From Chondrus crispus (taxonomy: Eukaryota; Rhodophyta; Florideophyceae; Gigartinales; Gigartinaceae), in NCBI RefSeq assembly GCF_000350225.1, contig NW_005178873.1, positions 434,884-498,883 on the forward strand: a stretch of 64,000 nucleotides of DNA. Reading direction: 5' to 3'. Shown here piece by piece: positions 62,137-64,000 of this stretch (position 1 is the stretch's first letter; the number at the start of each line of letters is the position of its first letter). The position numbers and the translations under genes were made by a program. Under the pieces are notes generated by a model. That model was not told where the DNA came from, did no database searches, and saw only the letters and a list, made by a program, of their open reading frames with translations.

Positions 62137-64000
62137 AAACCCGGGCTCCGCCCCGGATCAGTCGCCCAAGCTGCCGGACGAAGACTCACCTCCAAAGGTG
62201 GAGAAGCGGTTCCGAATTCTCGGCCGCAACCATACTGGTACTAGCCAGGATAACCCCGATCCCGAAGGACTCAGTACTCTACGCCGACCATGGCGGAGGA
62301 AAATCCCAGTGCTCGCCCCTGGTGTTCCGACCTCCGAGACAGTAATGACCCTGTCTCGGAGAAATTACAAGGTCTACGCTGACCTTGGACTAACACCAGC
62401 TATATTGCTGAGGCAACTCACCATCCTCGACATGGGAGCGGGATCTAATTTTGTCAGGGCTGACACGTTACCCACAGGATGGGAGTCTCTCCTCATCAAG
62501 GGCGAAGTCCTGACAATTGCAGACGCAAATGGACGGCCCTTGCGTACCAACGGTCAAATACCACTGGTGGTGCGGTTAGGTGACCGCACCATGAAGTGCA
62601 CATTCATCGTCTGTGAGCGATTGGCCGCCCCCGTTATTCTGGGTTGCGAATTTAACGACCGATTTGTCGAAGCCATCTACCCCCGACGCAAGCTCGTGGA
62701 GTTGGACGACGGTACGAAGGTACCCATCGTTCGGAAACCGGCTCGTCGTGCCGCGGACCACCCTCCGCTCCCCTCGGAGCAGGAGTATTCCCTCACAGCA
62801 GGGCGTATTTACCCCAAGCTTAAGGTCGCCCTTGCAGTGGATATCCCCGCCGGTACTCAAACGTGGGTTTACGTCACCAACGGGAGGAGTGGACTCTCGG
62901 TCGTAGAGCCGAACCCGTAATTATATGCGAAGCACAGAGTCTCCATCTACAACGGAGTGGTTCACCTCTCCCCGTTGCATGAGTTTCGGGTCTTGGTGGC
63001 CAACTTCTCAGCGGCCACCAAGAGATTATCGAAGAACCAAGTAGTGGGTTTCGTATCCCCCCATCCCCGCGCGATGATCTTCACGGCGATGCCGTTAGAC
63101 GCAGCTCTTGCTGCGGAATTTCACGAGGGGGGCCCGCCGGTACAGAACGACGACTCCCCTCGGCCAACCTCGTCAACCCCGGAGTCGGACTCCCATCCCA
63201 AGGTCGTCCCCCTCGACCACCTGCCGCCGCACCAGCGTAGGCAGGTTAGCACCATGCTCACGCCATACGCGGGCATGTGGAACGGGACTCTGGGCGAGGT
63301 TCGCGCGACAAACCACCGCATTGAGCTCACCCCCGGCGCTAGGCCGTTCCGTTGCCAACCGTATCGGGCAGGACCACGCGCCCGAGAGGCGGAACAAGCC
63401 TCGGTTGACGAGATGTTGGCTAACGGGGTGATCACCCGGTCGAAATCCGAATGGGCGTCGCCTGTCGTCCTCATCCCCAAGCAGGATGGAAGCCTCCGTT
63501 TTTGTGTCGACTACCGTCGACTAAACGCTCTCACCGTGCGAGACACGTACCCCATTCCTCGCATAGACAAGTGTCTCGACTCCCTCGGGGAGGCCAAGGT
63601 GTTCACCACCTTGGATTGTAACTCCGGCTACTGGCAAATTCCAGTAGCCAAGGAGGATAGAGCAAAAACCACGTTTACGTGCCATGCTGGGACGTTTCAG
63701 TTCAACCGAATGCCCTTCGGCCTGATGAACGCCCCGGCTACATTTCAAAGAATGTTGGATATGCTCCTCTCCGGCTACCGATGGAAGAGTTGCTTGATTT
63801 ACTTGGACGACATAATTATTTTCTCCAAGGATCACGACTCCCATCTCAAGGATGTGGAGGTTATACTCCAAGCCCTACAACAGGAGGGTTTATCACTTAA
63901 GCTCAAAAAGTGTAAGTTTTTCCAAGACTCGGTAGAGTACTTGGGACATATCATTCGACAGGGGAACTGCAAGTTCACCCGAAGAATGTCAAAGCGCTCT
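62105..64000 (+). CDS. Pro-pol of element 3 (protease and RT), partial, one in-frame TAA
   Basis: The frame is entered by -1 shift at 62105 (reading LGEPQPAAAEV and on) and stays open to the window end except for TAA at 62918-62920. The protease region has LTILDMGAGSNFVRADTL, where the catalytic D-[ST]-G is DMG, and CTFIVCERLAAPVILGCEF at its end. After the TAA the same frame continues (LYAKHRVSIYNGVVHLSP, homologous to the start of element 2 pol), then RT: RPFRCQPYRAGPR, VVLIPKQDGSLRFCVDYRRLN, TTLDCNSGYWQIPV and the catalytic LIYLDDIIIFSK. RNase H and integrase lie beyond the window. The TAA is at the position where element 2 reads SLQHRH, so it is probably a mutation. Confidence 0.82.

Larger units (their letters stand above)
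59021..64000 (+). mobile_element. Ty3/gypsy LTR retrotransposon (element 3), running off the window end
   Basis: 5' LTR, PBS, gag, -1 frameshift signal, protease and reverse transcriptase up to the end of the window. It is inserted into the integrase of element 2 and is less damaged than it. Two in-frame TAA codons (60474 and 62918) are the only breaks seen. Confidence 0.9.

Noticed and set aside
1..64000. CRISPR arrays, bacterial operons, Shine-Dalgarno sites
   Set aside because: Genes have eukaryotic features (spliceosomal introns, transit peptides, EDC4, histone tail), and no regularly spaced short repeats were seen.

Overview
The window looks like nuclear DNA of a red alga, most plausibly a florideophyte such as Chondrus crispus. 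This is inference. It rests on a nuclear Rieske protein (PetC) with a plastid transit peptide, a lumenal FKBP with a bipartite transit peptide, compact and mostly intronless genes with long 5' neighbours, a few short introns, and gene clusters separated by repeat-rich DNA full of Ty3/gypsy LTR elements.

Region 1 (1-23.3 kb) is the gene island. In order it holds: a Golgi-type two-domain glycosyltransferase (-), plastid petC (+), the decapping scaffold EDC4/Varicose (-), a PUM3/Puf6-like protein (-), a pogo-like DNA transposon with smaller nested elements, a spliced GNAT acetyltransferase (+), a double-C2 protein (-), a spliced electron-transfer flavoprotein beta subunit (-), a lumenal FKBP (+), an unrecognised basic coiled-coil protein (+) and an FSP1/AIFM2-like flavoprotein (-). 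The genes are housekeeping functions of plastid, mitochondrion, nucleus and Golgi, and do not form one pathway.

Region 2 (23.9-38 kb) starts with a decayed Ty3/gypsy element. It continues with an orphan histone H3 tail lying a few bases from the edge of a 3037-bp tandem array. The array has 2.4 copies and each unit carries a C2-domain gene: copy 1 is truncated, copy 2 intact, copy 3 frameshifted. An unrecognised coiled-coil protein follows. Region 3 (38-45 kb) is almost empty of genes.

Region 4 (45-64 kb) is layered mobile DNA: a GC-rich ARMC6-like pseudogene; a PIF/Harbinger element (transposase plus Myb-like gene) split by a solo LTR; the 3' half of a chromodomain Ty3/gypsy pol; an LTR element abutting it; and a younger LTR element inserted into the integrase of the previous one and running off the window end. 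The last element has a textbook -1 ribosomal frameshift signal between gag and pro-pol (A AAA AAC, 7-nt spacer, 8-bp hairpin), which is the most distinctive mechanistic signal in the window.
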